Positions 35,282 to 44,624 of a stretch of DNA of 64,000 bases are shown one piece after another. The DNA comes from an uncultured Treponema sp. GTDB lineage: Bacteria > Spirochaetota > Spirochaetia > Treponematales > Treponemataceae. The position numbers and the translations under genes are program-made. The DNA is taken from the NCBI GenBank assembly GCA_937877515.1, contig CALFIX010000018.1, positions 44,477 through 108,476 on the forward strand, read 5' to 3'. Position 1 is the first letter of the stretch. Every line of letters begins with the position of its first letter. A model generated the notes under the pieces. That model made no database searches, was not told where the DNA came from, and worked only from the letters and a program-made list of their open reading frames with translations.

Positions 35282-37377
35282 GTCAAGAACTTTCATCACA
35301 TGCAAAAAAAGTTATTGAATGGCGTGAATACCTTACAACAGTACCTGACAATTATTTTTTGGATTTATTTAAAATATATATTGGAGATGTAAAAACTCCT
35401 TACAACAAGCAAAAGCTTATAGAAGAGTTGAGTGCATTTTTACGAAAGCCAGAAACAAAAAACAGCATAAAAAATTTAATTTCCAGTCGTGATAAAAAAA
35501 TCCTTTCTGCAATAGCACAATTATTAACTCCAAATTTCTTATCTATTCACTCGCTTGTTGCTAAACATTTTACAAAAAACGAGCTTTCCTTACATCTGGA
35601 AAATTTGGAAGAAAGGCTTTTAATTTTCAAAAACCAGACAACAAATCTTTACTCTATAAACCCACTTCTGGAAGAGACATTAATTCCATTTACAAACATA
35701 AACAATCTGCTTGGCGAGACAGAATGTTCAGAAAAAATATCTCAAAATGAAGAACATAAATTATATTTAACGGACACATACATTGCTTCTTTTATAAACT
35801 TTACGCTTTCTCATTCAGATTTAATAAAGGACGATGGAGAGCTTAAGAAAAAAGCTTTCACATATTTAGACGAAATCTTTGGTGAAAATCAGTATTCAAT
35901 TACAACCCTAATAAAATCACTTCGTAATTTAGGGATATTCCTGCAAAAAGAAAAAGCACTGACCGTTGACTGGGAACTTTTACAAAATTTTTCTAAATTA
36001 GACAAGGCTTCCCGCTATGCATATTTTTGTGTTGCTTCCAGCGGACACTACTGGAAAAGTGCATTAAAAAAATATGCTGATGAACTTATTACACTTTTAA
36101 ATGCAATTCCGCAAACAGGCTACACAGTTGATCAGCTGTTGATTTTAGACATTTTATTCAGGGAAAGAAAAAATATAAATACAACTCATTCCAGGCTCTC
36201 TCAAATTTTCTCAAATGCAAATTCTTCAGTCGAAGACATATACGGAAATGACTCCAAAATAATAGAAACTGCACTTCAGACATGTGCAGAAATAGGTTTA
36301 CTTAAAGAAAAAGGTTTTACGAAAAATGGAGATAAAATTTTTACATTTGAAAAAACAATTCTCCAGGATGACAATATACAGACAGAAAAAAAAGTTCTAA
36401 GCCTAGATGCAGGCTTTAACATAACGTTAATGCCAGGACTTAATATAGAAGACCTGACAAACATCATCAAAGTTATAGACATAAAAAAATATGACACTGC
36501 CTGTACTTTTGAAATAACTAAAGCGTCAATAGAAAGAGGCTTTGACATCGGTTACTCTCCTTGCGAAATTATAAACATTCTTTCAAATTACAGTATCTAT
36601 CCAGTACCTGAAAACTTAAAAATTTCCATACAGGAATGGGAAGAGTCTTACATAAGAGGAAAGCTTTACACAGGGACATTTATAAAGCTAAACCCTCAAA
36701 ATGCAGAAATACTTCGCCACTCAAAAAAATTTATGTCAAATGTGCAGGAAGAAGTCTACCCCGGGCTTTTTCTCTTAAACTCTCAGCTTACAGAAGATTC
36801 AATTAAAAAAATATTAAGAGAAAACGAAATACACACCTATTCAGGACCTAAAGAAAAAACTTTCTACGAAACATCAGGATTATTTGAAAACTTAAAGAAC
36901 GATGAACCGCTCATAGACATTTTTTTTGAACAAAGCCATTTCGCAGAAAATTTGCCATCGCAAAAGGATACTCAAAAATTACAGAAACAAATCATTGAAA
37001 AACTGACAAAAGAATTAAAACAAAAAAAACTTCCTCAAAACCAGGAAGAAGTTTTACAGGACAGAATAAATAAAAGAATAATCATAGATGCATCGCAGCT
37101 TAGAGGAGAATCAGTACGCTTTGAACACAGAGAAGCGGGAGGCATGGATTTTACCGGTAAGCTTCACATTACGGAAAGTGCAATTCAAGAACAGACGCTT
37201 TTAGAGATTCTTCTGACAGGAAGTAAAACTGCAATAATAGGAACACCGCTTTCTGTAGACCGTCACGCAGACTATGAAGTACACCTGCAGCTAAAAAACG
37301 GGCAAGGTATACAAAGATTCTTTTTAAGAGAAGCTGTTTATGTAAAAAAAGTAAGGGAAACTCTTAGATTTGACTAA
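35278..37377 (+). CDS. helicase-associated protein (XPB partner, Helicase_C_3-like)
   Basis: A 699-aa protein with no enzymatic motif that I can see. The region around residues 370-500 (FNITLMPGLNIEDLTNIIKV, SPCEIINILSNYSIYPVPENL, IRGKLYTGTFIKL) resembles the Helicase_C_3/XPB-Ssl2 N-terminal-like domain found in bacterial XPB neighbours. The C-terminal part resembles a WYL-like or helicase-accessory beta domain. The ATG at 35278 has GGAG upstream and overlaps the XPB stop. It is probably the subunit that loads or regulates the helicase. Confidence 0.72.
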   Translation: MSQELSSHAKKVIEWREYLTTVPDNYFLDLFKIYIGDVKTPYNKQKLIEELSAFLRKPETKNSIKNLISSRDKKILSAIAQLLTPNFLSIHSLVAKHFTKNELSLHLENLEERLLIFKNQTTNLYSINPLLEETLIPFTNINNLLGETECSEKISQNEEHKLYLTDTYIASFINFTLSHSDLIKDDGELKKKAFTYLDEIFGENQYSITTLIKSLRNLGIFLQKEKALTVDWELLQNFSKLDKASRYAYFCVASSGHYWKSALKKYADELITLLNAIPQTGYTVDQLLILDILFRERKNINTTHSRLSQIFSNANSSVEDIYGNDSKIIETALQTCAEIGLLKEKGFTKNGDKIFTFEKTILQDDNIQTEKKVLSLDAGFNITLMPGLNIEDLTNIIKVIDIKKYDTACTFEITKASIERGFDIGYSPCEIINILSNYSIYPVPENLKISIQEWEESYIRGKLYTGTFIKLNPQNAEILRHSKKFMSNVQEEVYPGLFLLNSQLTEDSIKKILRENEIHTYSGPKEKTFYETSGLFENLKNDEPLIDIFFEQSHFAENLPSQKDTQKLQKQIIEKLTKELKQKKLPQNQEEVLQDRINKRIIIDASQLRGESVRFEHREAGGMDFTGKLHITESAIQEQTLLEILLTGSKTAIIGTPLSVDRHADYEVHLQLKNGQGIQRFFLREAVYVKKVRETLRFD

Positions 37378-37399
37378 GAATTGCTTACTATGTTAAACT
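37370..37399 (+). promoter_or_regulatory. promoter of aroDE
   Basis: TTGACT (37370-37375), 18 bp, TAAACT (37394-37399). The expected start near 37406 leaves a 14-nt leader containing AGAGG before the ATG at 37420, so this is a leadered gene. The -35 overlaps the end of the helicase partner gene. Confidence 0.6.
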
Positions 37400-37419
37400 C
37401 ATAAAAAAAAGAGGTTTAT

Positions 37420-38913
37420 ATGAGTAGACCGTTAGTCTGTCTTACACTTACAGGAAAAACCCTTGCAGAAGATGTTGCAATGGTAAATAAATACAAATCT
37501 TATATAGATATTGCAGAGCTAAGAGCTGACTATTTAGACGACAACGAAAGACTTCTGATAAGAGCTTTCCCGCAGATGGTTGGCATTCCGTGCATTTTAA
37601 CAATCCGCCGTAAAATAGATGGTGGAGAATTTTTAGACGGAGAAGCAAACAGAACAATTCTTTTTGCGCGAGCTCTAGCATTTGCAGATGAAGACAAAAG
37701 AAAAAATTTTGAATATATAGATTTCGAAGAAGATTTTAGAGTACCAAGCTTGCAGGATGCGGCTTTAGCATTTGGAATAAAAACAATCCGCTCCGTTCAC
37801 AGCATGGATAAGCCAATAGAAAATCTGACACAAAGATTAGAGAGCTTAAGCAATGGAGGCTTAGAGATTCCAAAAATTGCTTTTATGCCCAAAAGCTTAG
37901 ATGACGTAACAAAGCTTTTTAACGAAGCTTCTGAGCTAAAAGATTCAAATCACATTCTTATTGCAATGGGGCCGCTGGGACTTCCTTCAAGAATTCTTTC
38001 TGCAAAGCTAAAAAATTACCTTACTTTTACTTCTCCCATAGAAACGGCCTCAAACACAAGCACTCTTGCGCATCTAGACCCCATAACACTAAACGATGTT
38101 TACAATTTTAAGAATATAAACGAATCAACAAATATTTTTGGAATCACAGGATGGCCATTAACATCTACATCCAGTCCAATAATTCACAACAATGGTTACA
38201 AAAGCCACAATATGAACAATGTTTACATACCTCTAAAAGCGGAACGTGTTGAACAAGCAATTTTCTTCGCAAACTGCACTGGAATAAAGGGGCTTAGCGT
38301 AACTGTTCCTCACAAAGAGCAGGTTTTGCGTTTTGTTCAGGGCATGGACGAAAAAGTCAATGCAATTGGTGCAAGCAACACAATTGTAAAACAAGACGAT
38401 GAATGGCTTGCATACAACACCGATGCCTCGGGCTTTGCAAAATCATTAACAGAGTTTACTGGCCTAAAAAATCTAAGGGGTAAGAAAGTTGCAATCATTG
38501 GAGCAGGAGGGGCGGCAAGAGCTATTTGCTATGCAGTAAAAAAATTACATGGCAAGGCCTGCATATTCAACAGAACTGTTTCTAAAGCTAAAAATCTTGC
38601 AAAGGAATTTGGTTTTAAATATGCATCTTTAGGAACCGAATCTTTAAACCTGCTGAGAAAATACAGTAATGTAATCATTCAGACAACTTCTAAAGGAATG
38701 AATCAGACTGGAGAAGCTTCCGAAGAAAATGATCCGATTTTCTTTTATGACTTTACTGGAAGAGAAATGCTTTTTGACATAATCTACGTTCCATCATCTA
38801 CACCAGTAATGACAAGAGCAGCCCTTGCAGGCTGTAAAGTTTGCAACGGATACAACATGTTAAAATATCAAGGTTATGAACAGTTTGAACTTTTTACAGG
38901 TCAAGCATATTAA
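37420..38913 (+). CDS. aroDE: bifunctional 3-dehydroquinate dehydratase / shikimate dehydrogenase
   Basis: A 497-aa fusion carrying two consecutive steps of the shikimate pathway. Residues 1-220 are a type I dehydroquinase: IDIAELRADYLD, His127 in RSVHSMD, and the Schiff-base lysine in EIPKIAFMP (about 152). From about 240 comes shikimate dehydrogenase: GITGWPLTSTSSPIIHN, LSVTVPHKE, and the NADPH-binding GAGGAARA. Such fusions are known from plants, Chlamydia and some spirochetes. It has its own promoter and is followed by rpiA 13 nt on. Confidence 0.92.
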   Translation: MSRPLVCLTLTGKTLAEDVAMVNKYKSYIDIAELRADYLDDNERLLIRAFPQMVGIPCILTIRRKIDGGEFLDGEANRTILFARALAFADEDKRKNFEYIDFEEDFRVPSLQDAALAFGIKTIRSVHSMDKPIENLTQRLESLSNGGLEIPKIAFMPKSLDDVTKLFNEASELKDSNHILIAMGPLGLPSRILSAKLKNYLTFTSPIETASNTSTLAHLDPITLNDVYNFKNINESTNIFGITGWPLTSTSSPIIHNNGYKSHNMNNVYIPLKAERVEQAIFFANCTGIKGLSVTVPHKEQVLRFVQGMDEKVNAIGASNTIVKQDDEWLAYNTDASGFAKSLTEFTGLKNLRGKKVAIIGAGGAARAICYAVKKLHGKACIFNRTVSKAKNLAKEFGFKYASLGTESLNLLRKYSNVIIQTTSKGMNQTGEASEENDPIFFYDFTGREMLFDIIYVPSSTPVMTRAALAGCKVCNGYNMLKYQGYEQFELFTGQAY

Positions 38914-38926
38914 ACAGGAGTTTAAA

Positions 38927-39649
38927 ATGGCACTTTCAAAAGATGAACAAAAAAAACTTGCAGCATCTACAGCAGTTGACCGTCTTATAGAAGATGGAAT
39001 TATTTTTAGCGGAATGAAAATAGGTCTAGGCACAGGCTCAACTGCAATGCCGGCAGTAACGAGGCTTGCAGAGCGCATTAAAGACGGAACATTAAAGGGC
39101 ATAAAAGCTGTTGCCACAAGTTTTCAAACTCAGCTGGCATGTGAAAGCTACGGAATTTCTGTTTACACATTAAATGACAAGGCAATTGAAGGCCACTTGG
39201 ATGCAGCTATTGACGGGGCTGACGAAATTGATGACGAAAGAAATCTTATAAAAGGTGGAGGAGCAGCTCATCTTAGAGAAAAGATTGTAGAGTACAACGC
39301 ATCTTTTTTAGCTATTGTTGCAGACGAATCTAAAGCTGTTCACTCTTTAGGAACAAAGTTTCCACTTCCTGTAGAAATAATTGCAGAAGCAAGGGTTCCT
39401 GTCATAAAGCAGATTGAAGCTCTTGGTGCAAAATGCGTTTTAAGAGAAGGCGTAAAAAAAGCAGGTCCTGTAATTACCGATAATGGAAACATGATTTTAG
39501 ACTGCACCTGGCAAACTCCTGTAAACCCTGCAGAAATGGAAGCAAAAATAAACTCCATTACAGGAGTTGTTGAATGTGGATTTTTTACAAAAAATAAGCC
39601 CGCAGTGTTTATAGCACATGCGGACGGAACTGTAGAAGAAAGACGCTAA
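38927..39649 (+). CDS. rpiA: ribose-5-phosphate isomerase A
   Basis: A 240-aa RpiA that interconverts ribose 5-phosphate and ribulose 5-phosphate in the pentose phosphate pathway. GLGTGSTA near residue 28, DGADEIDDERNLIKGGG near 86, and AHLREKIVEYNA are typical. I start at 38927 because AGGAG lies 8 nt upstream and the family begins there. It is close to aroDE on the same strand and its stop abuts that of the convergent PASTA gene. Confidence 0.94.
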   Translation: MALSKDEQKKLAASTAVDRLIEDGIIFSGMKIGLGTGSTAMPAVTRLAERIKDGTLKGIKAVATSFQTQLACESYGISVYTLNDKAIEGHLDAAIDGADEIDDERNLIKGGGAAHLREKIVEYNASFLAIVADESKAVHSLGTKFPLPVEIIAEARVPVIKQIEALGAKCVLREGVKKAGPVITDNGNMILDCTWQTPVNPAEMEAKINSITGVVECGFFTKNKPAVFIAHADGTVEERR

Positions 39650-40264
39650 CTATTCGTCCATTCCGCTGCTTACAACAAATACAAAATCAACACCTTCTAA
39701 AGAATCTATTGGTGTTCCTGCTTCCGGCTCTTGAGCTATAATTGTTCCTGGGCTAGAAGCATTTTTCATATAAACAGGTTCATGCATTGTTATGGAAACA
39801 TCTTCATCGGTTGTAAGAGCTTTTATGCGTAGCTTCACATCATCAATATTTTTTCCAACATAATCTTCTACATCTTCAACCAAAATACCGCGGCTTACTG
39901 TAAGGGTTACAAACTGATAAGCTTTTACAATTGCACCACCCTTTGGATTCTGGTCTAAGATTTTTCCAGTCTCAGAAGGCTCATCAGAATACTTTAACTG
40001 AATGCGCGGATATAATTCCTTTGCCTGCATTTCCAGGAGAGCATTTGGTAAAGTTTTACCAGTTACATTCGGAACCATAACTTTTTCAGCACCCTTTACT
40101 GTAATAAAAAAGCATGCAAGACAAAATATTATCATAACTAAAAAAGTTACAATCACAGTAATCACAAGGTGCTTACCACCATTTTTTATATTGTCTGTAT
40201 AGTCCATAAAGTTTCCGCGAACTTTTTTTACACCATTCTTAATTTTATCAGTTGTATCACTCAT
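39650..40264 (-). CDS. PASTA-domain membrane protein without kinase domain
   Basis: A 204-aa protein with a cytoplasmic N-terminus of about 33 residues, one membrane segment (VITVIVTFLVMIIFCLACFF), and two PASTA domains outside. These are seen in VPNVTGKTLPNALLEM and VEDYVGKNIDDVKLRI. PASTA domains bind peptidoglycan fragments and usually sit on Ser/Thr kinases or penicillin-binding proteins; here neither is present. It is the last gene of a his-def-fmt operon, with AAGGAG before the ATG, and may help sense or organise the cell wall. Confidence 0.84.
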   Translation of the reverse strand: MSDTTDKIKNGVKKVRGNFMDYTDNIKNGGKHLVITVIVTFLVMIIFCLACFFITVKGAEKVMVPNVTGKTLPNALLEMQAKELYPRIQLKYSDEPSETGKILDQNPKGGAIVKAYQFVTLTVSRGILVEDVEDYVGKNIDDVKLRIKALTTDEDVSITMHEPVYMKNASSPGTIIAQEPEAGTPIDSLEGVDFVFVVSSGMDE

Positions 40265-40276
40265 AAATACTCCTTT

Positions 40277-41290
40277 TTATTCAAGAACCGTGCCTATGAA
40301 ATTTCTGGCACCATTCATAAAAGATTTATAATCCATAGCTTTTTTTGATTGCCACTGAAGCTCTGTTGCAATAATAACACCGTCTCCTGTCTGAATAAGA
40401 ATTCCTCTTTGCTTATTATATGAAAGAACTGTACCGGGAACAGCAGATGTATTTTTAGGAACTGTATTATCCTGAATGGCAATTTTAGCAGCGTCACGGC
40501 CTTTTAAAATTCTAAGAGTCATTCCATTTGCCGTTGTAAAACATCCTGGCCATGGAGTATATGCCCTTATCATTGCATCTATTTTTTCTGCACTATCATT
40601 CCAGTTTATTTTACCGTCCTCTTTTTTTATAACAGAACAATAACTAGACTTTCCTGTTTGAGGAACAGAAGAAGGTAAAAGTCCTGTAATAGCAATTTTT
40701 CTAAGTAAAGTTGTAATTGCAATTCCGCCATGCAAGGCATATAGGTTTAAGAGACTTTCTGCGGTTTCTGTTCCCGTGAGAGTAGTTTCCTGCTGATAAA
40801 GAATATCTCCTTCATCAATTGCAAGTGCCATTTTTTGTAAAGTAAAACCACTTACACTGTCGCAATTTAATATAGCTTGATTAACAGGTGTTGCACCCCT
40901 ATATTTGGGCAGCAAAGAAGGATGCAAATTTATTCCGCCATGTTTAAAAAGAGAAAAAAACTTTGGTCCCAAAATATGACCATAGGCAAAGCATACAAAA
41001 ACATCCGGCTTCAAGGCTGCAATAATTTCTCTTTCTTCTGCCTTAATATGTTCTGGAGTTAAAATAGCAATGTCATCGCCACGGGCTTCATTCCAAATAC
41101 TTGCATAATGAGCAACATCTGTTGGAACAAGCTCTGAATGACGACCTTTTGCAGCTGGCGGATTTGAAAGAACCCCAACAACCTTATAGTGTTCATTTTC
41201 TACAGAAGCAGACATAACGCTATCTTTTAAAATGAGCTCTAGGGTTTTTGCACTTGCTTCCGGGCTTCCACCATATAAAACTCTTAGCAT
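40277..41290 (-). CDS. fmt: methionyl-tRNA formyltransferase
   Basis: A 337-aa enzyme that formylates initiator Met-tRNA. The formyl-transfer site is in FVCFAYGHILGPKFF and GGINLHPSLLPKYRGATPVNQAIL near residues 100-135, and the C-terminal tRNA-binding domain includes RAYTPWPGCFTT. AAGGAAA precedes the ATG at 41290. Its start overlaps def by 7 nt, the usual def-fmt pairing. There is a small insertion around residues 20-45 compared with typical enzymes. Confidence 0.92.
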   Translation of the reverse strand: MLRVLYGGSPEASAKTLELILKDSVMSASVENEHYKVVGVLSNPPAAKGRHSELVPTDVAHYASIWNEARGDDIAILTPEHIKAEEREIIAALKPDVFVCFAYGHILGPKFFSLFKHGGINLHPSLLPKYRGATPVNQAILNCDSVSGFTLQKMALAIDEGDILYQQETTLTGTETAESLLNLYALHGGIAITTLLRKIAITGLLPSSVPQTGKSSYCSVIKKEDGKINWNDSAEKIDAMIRAYTPWPGCFTTANGMTLRILKGRDAAKIAIQDNTVPKNTSAVPGTVLSYNKQRGILIQTGDGVIIATELQWQSKKAMDYKSFMNGARNFIGTVLE

Positions 41291-41868
41291 TTATTTTCCT
41301 TTCTAGCTTTTTTAGCAGCAAGCTTTGCCGCAAGACGAGCCTTCTTAGCTTCACGTTCTGCTTCTTTTTGTAAAGCTCTTTCTGCTCTTTTTTTAAACTG
41401 TTCAGTTGTTTCTTCTGCAAAAGCTTTATCGCCTCGATCAATATAAAGAATGCCATCAAGGTGATCATTTTCATGCTGAACTACACGAGCCAAAAGCCCT
41501 TCTGCATTTTCTATTGTAAAGCGTTTTCCATTTTCATCTAAAGCACTTATAGAAACCTTAGAAGGTCTCTTTATTTTTTCATAAACACCTGGTATGGAAA
41601 GACAGCCTTCTTCATAATCTACTAAATCTTCCGAAGTTTTTGTTATTACAGGATTTATAAAAACCCTGCGCACTTCATCATCAGCAATGACGACAAAAAA
41701 TCTTTTAGAAATGCCAACTTGAGGAGCTGCCAAACCAACGCCGTCTGCATTTAGCATAGTTTCAAACATTTCGTTTATAGTTGATCTTAAGCTGTCATTA
41801 ATCTCTTCCGGAGCCACATCTGTACATTTTTCCCGTAATACGTCTTCACCAAGCTTATAAATTTTCAA
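41284..41868 (-). CDS. def: peptide deformylase with Lys/Ala-rich tail
   Basis: A 194-aa metalloprotease that removes N-formyl groups from new proteins. The three motifs are GVGLAAPQVG (43-52), EEGCLSIPG (86-94, metal Cys89) and QHENDHLDG (131-139, metal His132/His136, catalytic Glu133). Residues 147-194 form a charged helical tail (KKARLAAKLAAKKARK) that most deformylases lack. The start codon is TTG at 41868 with TAGGAG 8 nt upstream. It lies 9 nt after hisD. Confidence 0.92.
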   Translation of the reverse strand: MKIYKLGEDVLREKCTDVAPEEINDSLRSTINEMFETMLNADGVGLAAPQVGISKRFFVVIADDEVRRVFINPVITKTSEDLVDYEEGCLSIPGVYEKIKRPSKVSISALDENGKRFTIENAEGLLARVVQHENDHLDGILYIDRGDKAFAEETTEQFKKRAERALQKEAEREAKKARLAAKLAAKKARKENKC

Positions 41869-41877
41869 AATATTCTC

Positions 41878-43251
41878 CTATTTAATGCCAACACCAAGTC
41901 TTAATCGGGCAGCACGCGCATGAGCTGCAAGTCCTTCTGCGTCCCCTAAAACACCAGAAGCTTCTGCAGATTTTTTTGCTCCACTTTCTTCCACATTTGT
42001 TCGAAGAGTTGTAACTGTTTTTAAGAAGACTCTCACCGAAAGACCTCCTGTAAAGCGTGCACTACCAGAAGTCGGTAAGGTATGATTTAAGCCCGCTGCA
42101 TAGTCACCAAACACTTCTGCAGCACCGTGCCCCATAAAGAGAGAACCGTAGTTATGACAAAGCATTTGTAGCTTTTCAAGCTTTTCCTTTTCTACAGCAA
42201 GCTCCAAGTGTTCAGGTGCCTTACGATTTGCAATATTACAGGCTTCTTCCAAATCTTTTGTAATTATAATGCGACCGCAATTTTTTATACTTTGCGATGC
42301 AGTTTCTTTTGTAAGAAGAGTTTCAAGCTGCCTGTCTATTTCTTTTGAAACTTTTTCTGCAAAAGCTTCACTATCAGTTGCCAGAACAGGCTGAGCTACA
42401 ACATCATGTTCTGCCTGAGCAAGTAAATCTGCAGCAACCCACTGGGCATCAGCACTTTCATCTGCAATAATAAAAACTTCTGTAGGACCTGCAACCATAT
42501 CTATACCAACTGTACCATACACAAGCTTCTTGGCTTCCGCAACAAACTTGTTTCCAGGACCGACTATTACATCTACACGGGGAACACTTTCTGTTCCAAA
42601 AGCCATCGCTGCAATAGCCTGGCTTCCTCCTACAGCATAAGCATTTCTTACACCACAGATATATGCAGCTGCCATAATATTTTCATCAGCATAAGGTAAA
42701 CCATCTTTAAATGCTTTTCCAGGAAGTCCAGTTCCAGAGCTTTCTGCATTTTTTTTGTCCAGAGGATGAACTCTTGGAGGCGTACATAAAACTATATTTT
42801 TTACACCGGCTGCAACTGCTGGTGTTACAGTCATGATAACAGTAGACACTAAAGGAAAACGCCCCGCAGGAACATAAACACCAGCTGTTTCTACAGGAAT
42901 AGTTTTTTGACCTGTAAAAAGACCAGGCTCAAGCTCTGTTTCAAAATCTGTAAAACATTCTTTTTGCTTTTCTGCAAACCTAAGTGCCAGATCTCTGGAA
43001 TAACAAAGAGAGTCATAAAGCTTAGGATTTTCTTTCTGTAATTTTTCTGCACAGGCTTTTAAATCTTCTTCTGCAATTTTTAAGGTTTTAGGAGAAGAAA
43101 CGTCAAACTGCAAGCCATATTCTTTTAAGGCACTGTCACCGTTTTTTTGAACTTCCTCTAAAACAGTACGAACAGTGTCTATGCTGGAGCCAAAATTCCG
43201 TCCGTTAAAAAAAGAATCTTCAACTTCATTAACTTTCTGTATTTTTATCAT
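41878..43251 (-). CDS. hisD: histidinol dehydrogenase
   Basis: A 457-aa zinc enzyme that oxidises histidinol to histidine in two NAD-dependent steps. The [17 protein letters not shown] block near residue 225 and [14 protein letters not shown] are family signatures, and the [11 protein letters not shown] stretch with a metal histidine follows. There is an extra loop around 160-180 ([20 protein letters not shown]). It overlaps the upstream hisA-I-E gene by 4 nt, so the two are translationally coupled. Confidence 0.94.
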   Translation of the reverse strand: MIKIQKVNEVEDSFFNGRNFGSSIDTVRTVLEEVQKNGDSALKEYGLQFDVSSPKTLKIAEEDLKACAEKLQKENPKLYDSLCYSRDLALRFAEKQKECFTDFETELEPGLFTGQKTIPVETAGVYVPAGRFPLVSTVIMTVTPAVAAGVKNIVLCTPPRVHPLDKKNAESSGTGLPGKAFKDGLPYADENIMAAAYICGVRNAYAVGGSQAIAAMAFGTESVPRVDVIVGPGNKFVAEAKKLVYGTVGIDMVAGPTEVFIIADESADAQWVAADLLAQAEHDVVAQPVLATDSEAFAEKVSKEIDRQLETLLTKETASQSIKNCGRIIITKDLEEACNIANRKAPEHLELAVEKEKLEKLQMLCHNYGSLFMGHGAAEVFGDYAAGLNHTLPTSGSARFTGGLSVRVFLKTVTTLRTNVEESGAKKSAEASGVLGDAEGLAAHARAARLRLGVGIK

Positions 43252-44549
43252 TTTTCCTTATGCCTCTTATCAAGCTCATTGTAAACGTCCTGCCATGTAA
43301 CGCCTTCCTTATACATTAACACGCTTACAAAATAGAGCAAATCACTAGCTTCCCAAATAACATCTTCTTTAGTTTCTGCATCATCAGTAAGTTCTTCCGC
43401 CTCTTCCATTACTTTTTCGCGCACTCTCTTATCGTTAAGAGTTGCAGTGTAGCTGCCAGGCTTAGGAGAAGCAAAACGTTCACTTATTGTGTCGTATAAA
43501 CGTTCAAGAGAGCTTTTTTCGTCAGGGGCACTTCCAAAACAAGTCCAGCTGCCAGTATGGCAGGTACCGCCATTAGGTTTAACAGTTGCAAGAACTGTAT
43601 CTCTATCACAGTCAACACGAAGCTTTTTTACTTCTAAAAAATGACCGCTTGTCTCGCCTTTTGTCCAAAGTGTATTACGGGTCCTGCTAAAGAAAGTAAG
43701 TTTATTAGTCTTAAAAGTTTTTTCTAATGCTTCCTTATTTGAATACCCCAGCATTAAAACTTCGCCGTGCTCACTCTGAGCAATAACAGGTACCATGTCA
43801 TTTACTTTTTTCCAGTCTATGCAATTTATAAAAGCATCTTCTAGACTTACAGCACCTGTATAAAGAGCCATGCCAAGCTGAACATCGCAGCCAAGTTTTT
43901 CCAGCTCTACAATTTGCTCTAAGCTGTTTACTCCACCTGCTGCAACAACACGACACTTTACGGCTTCCCGCAAAGCTTTTACCTGTTCCATGTCTGTTCC
44001 CTGCATGCAGCCCTCTTTTTCTACACAAGTAAACAAAAGTTCAGACGCATACTTTTCTGCCTCTCTAGCTCCATCCAGAAGAGAAACATTTATGGTTTCT
44101 GTCCAACCGCGAACAGCAATCTTCCCATTTATGGCATCTACAGAAATTATAACTCTTTGCTTACCAATGGCTTGGCAAAGTTCTTCTAAAAACGGAACAT
44201 TTAAAACACTATCTCCGTCCTTTGGCTCCGGGTTCCAGGCTGAACTGCCAATGATAACTTTTTCCGCTCCAAGAGAAACAAGTTTACGGGCTTGCTTAAC
44301 ATCTCTAATTCCGCCGCCAACTCTGACATTACCCTTTCTTAAAAGAGATTTTAAAAGCTCAGTATTTGCAGTGTTACCTTTTTCGTCTGTATTACGAAGA
44401 GCAGCATCTAAATCTATAACTGCAACTTCTCCATATTTATTAAAATCTGCAATAAGAGAATCTGCATCATCGCGTTTTAAAACCAAATCTTTTCCGTTTT
44501 TTAACTGAACAACATGTCCGTCTTTTAAATCTATAGAAGAAATTACCAT
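43248..44549 (-). CDS. hisA-hisIE: trifunctional HisA-HisI-HisE fusion
   Basis: A 433-aa protein joining three histidine-pathway activities. Residues 1-245 are the HisA isomerase barrel (SSIDLKDG, VGGGIRDV, AAGGVNSLEQI). Residues 255-340 are HisI, phosphoribosyl-AMP cyclohydrolase (MLGYSNKEALEKT, WTKGETSGHF, CDRDT, GTCHTGSWTCFG). Residues 345-433 are HisE, phosphoribosyl-ATP pyrophosphatase (KVMEEAEELTDDA, EASDLLYF). The second HisA catalytic Asp, usually in a DGT motif, appears as KEG (Glu179), recalling the eukaryotic HIS6 type. The start at 44549 follows a promoter 6 nt upstream; the frame continues further without support. Confidence 0.9.
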   Translation of the reverse strand: MVISSIDLKDGHVVQLKNGKDLVLKRDDADSLIADFNKYGEVAVIDLDAALRNTDEKGNTANTELLKSLLRKGNVRVGGGIRDVKQARKLVSLGAEKVIIGSSAWNPEPKDGDSVLNVPFLEELCQAIGKQRVIISVDAINGKIAVRGWTETINVSLLDGAREAEKYASELLFTCVEKEGCMQGTDMEQVKALREAVKCRVVAAGGVNSLEQIVELEKLGCDVQLGMALYTGAVSLEDAFINCIDWKKVNDMVPVIAQSEHGEVLMLGYSNKEALEKTFKTNKLTFFSRTRNTLWTKGETSGHFLEVKKLRVDCDRDTVLATVKPNGGTCHTGSWTCFGSAPDEKSSLERLYDTISERFASPKPGSYTATLNDKRVREKVMEEAEELTDDAETKEDVIWEASDLLYFVSVLMYKEGVTWQDVYNELDKRHKEK

Positions 44550-44555
44550 GCGTGT

Positions 44556-44584
44556 ATAATAGCAAAAATATACCTTATTATCAA
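44556..44584 (-). promoter_or_regulatory. promoter of the his-def-fmt operon
   Basis: Minus-strand TTGATA (44584-44579), 17 bp, TATTAT (44561-44556), then 6 nt to the ATG at 44549. It stands back to back with the promoter of the ECF gene. Confidence 0.62.
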
Positions 44585-44586
44585 CC

Positions 44587-44615
44587 TTGTGCATTTTAAG
44601 CAAAATGTATAAAAT
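44587..44615 (+). promoter_or_regulatory. promoter of the ECF transporter gene
   Basis: TTGTGC (44587-44592), 17 bp, TAAAAT (44610-44615), then 9 nt to the ATG at 44625. Its -35 is 2 bp away from the -35 of the divergent his operon. Confidence 0.6.
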
Positions 44616-44624
44616 AAGCCTCCC

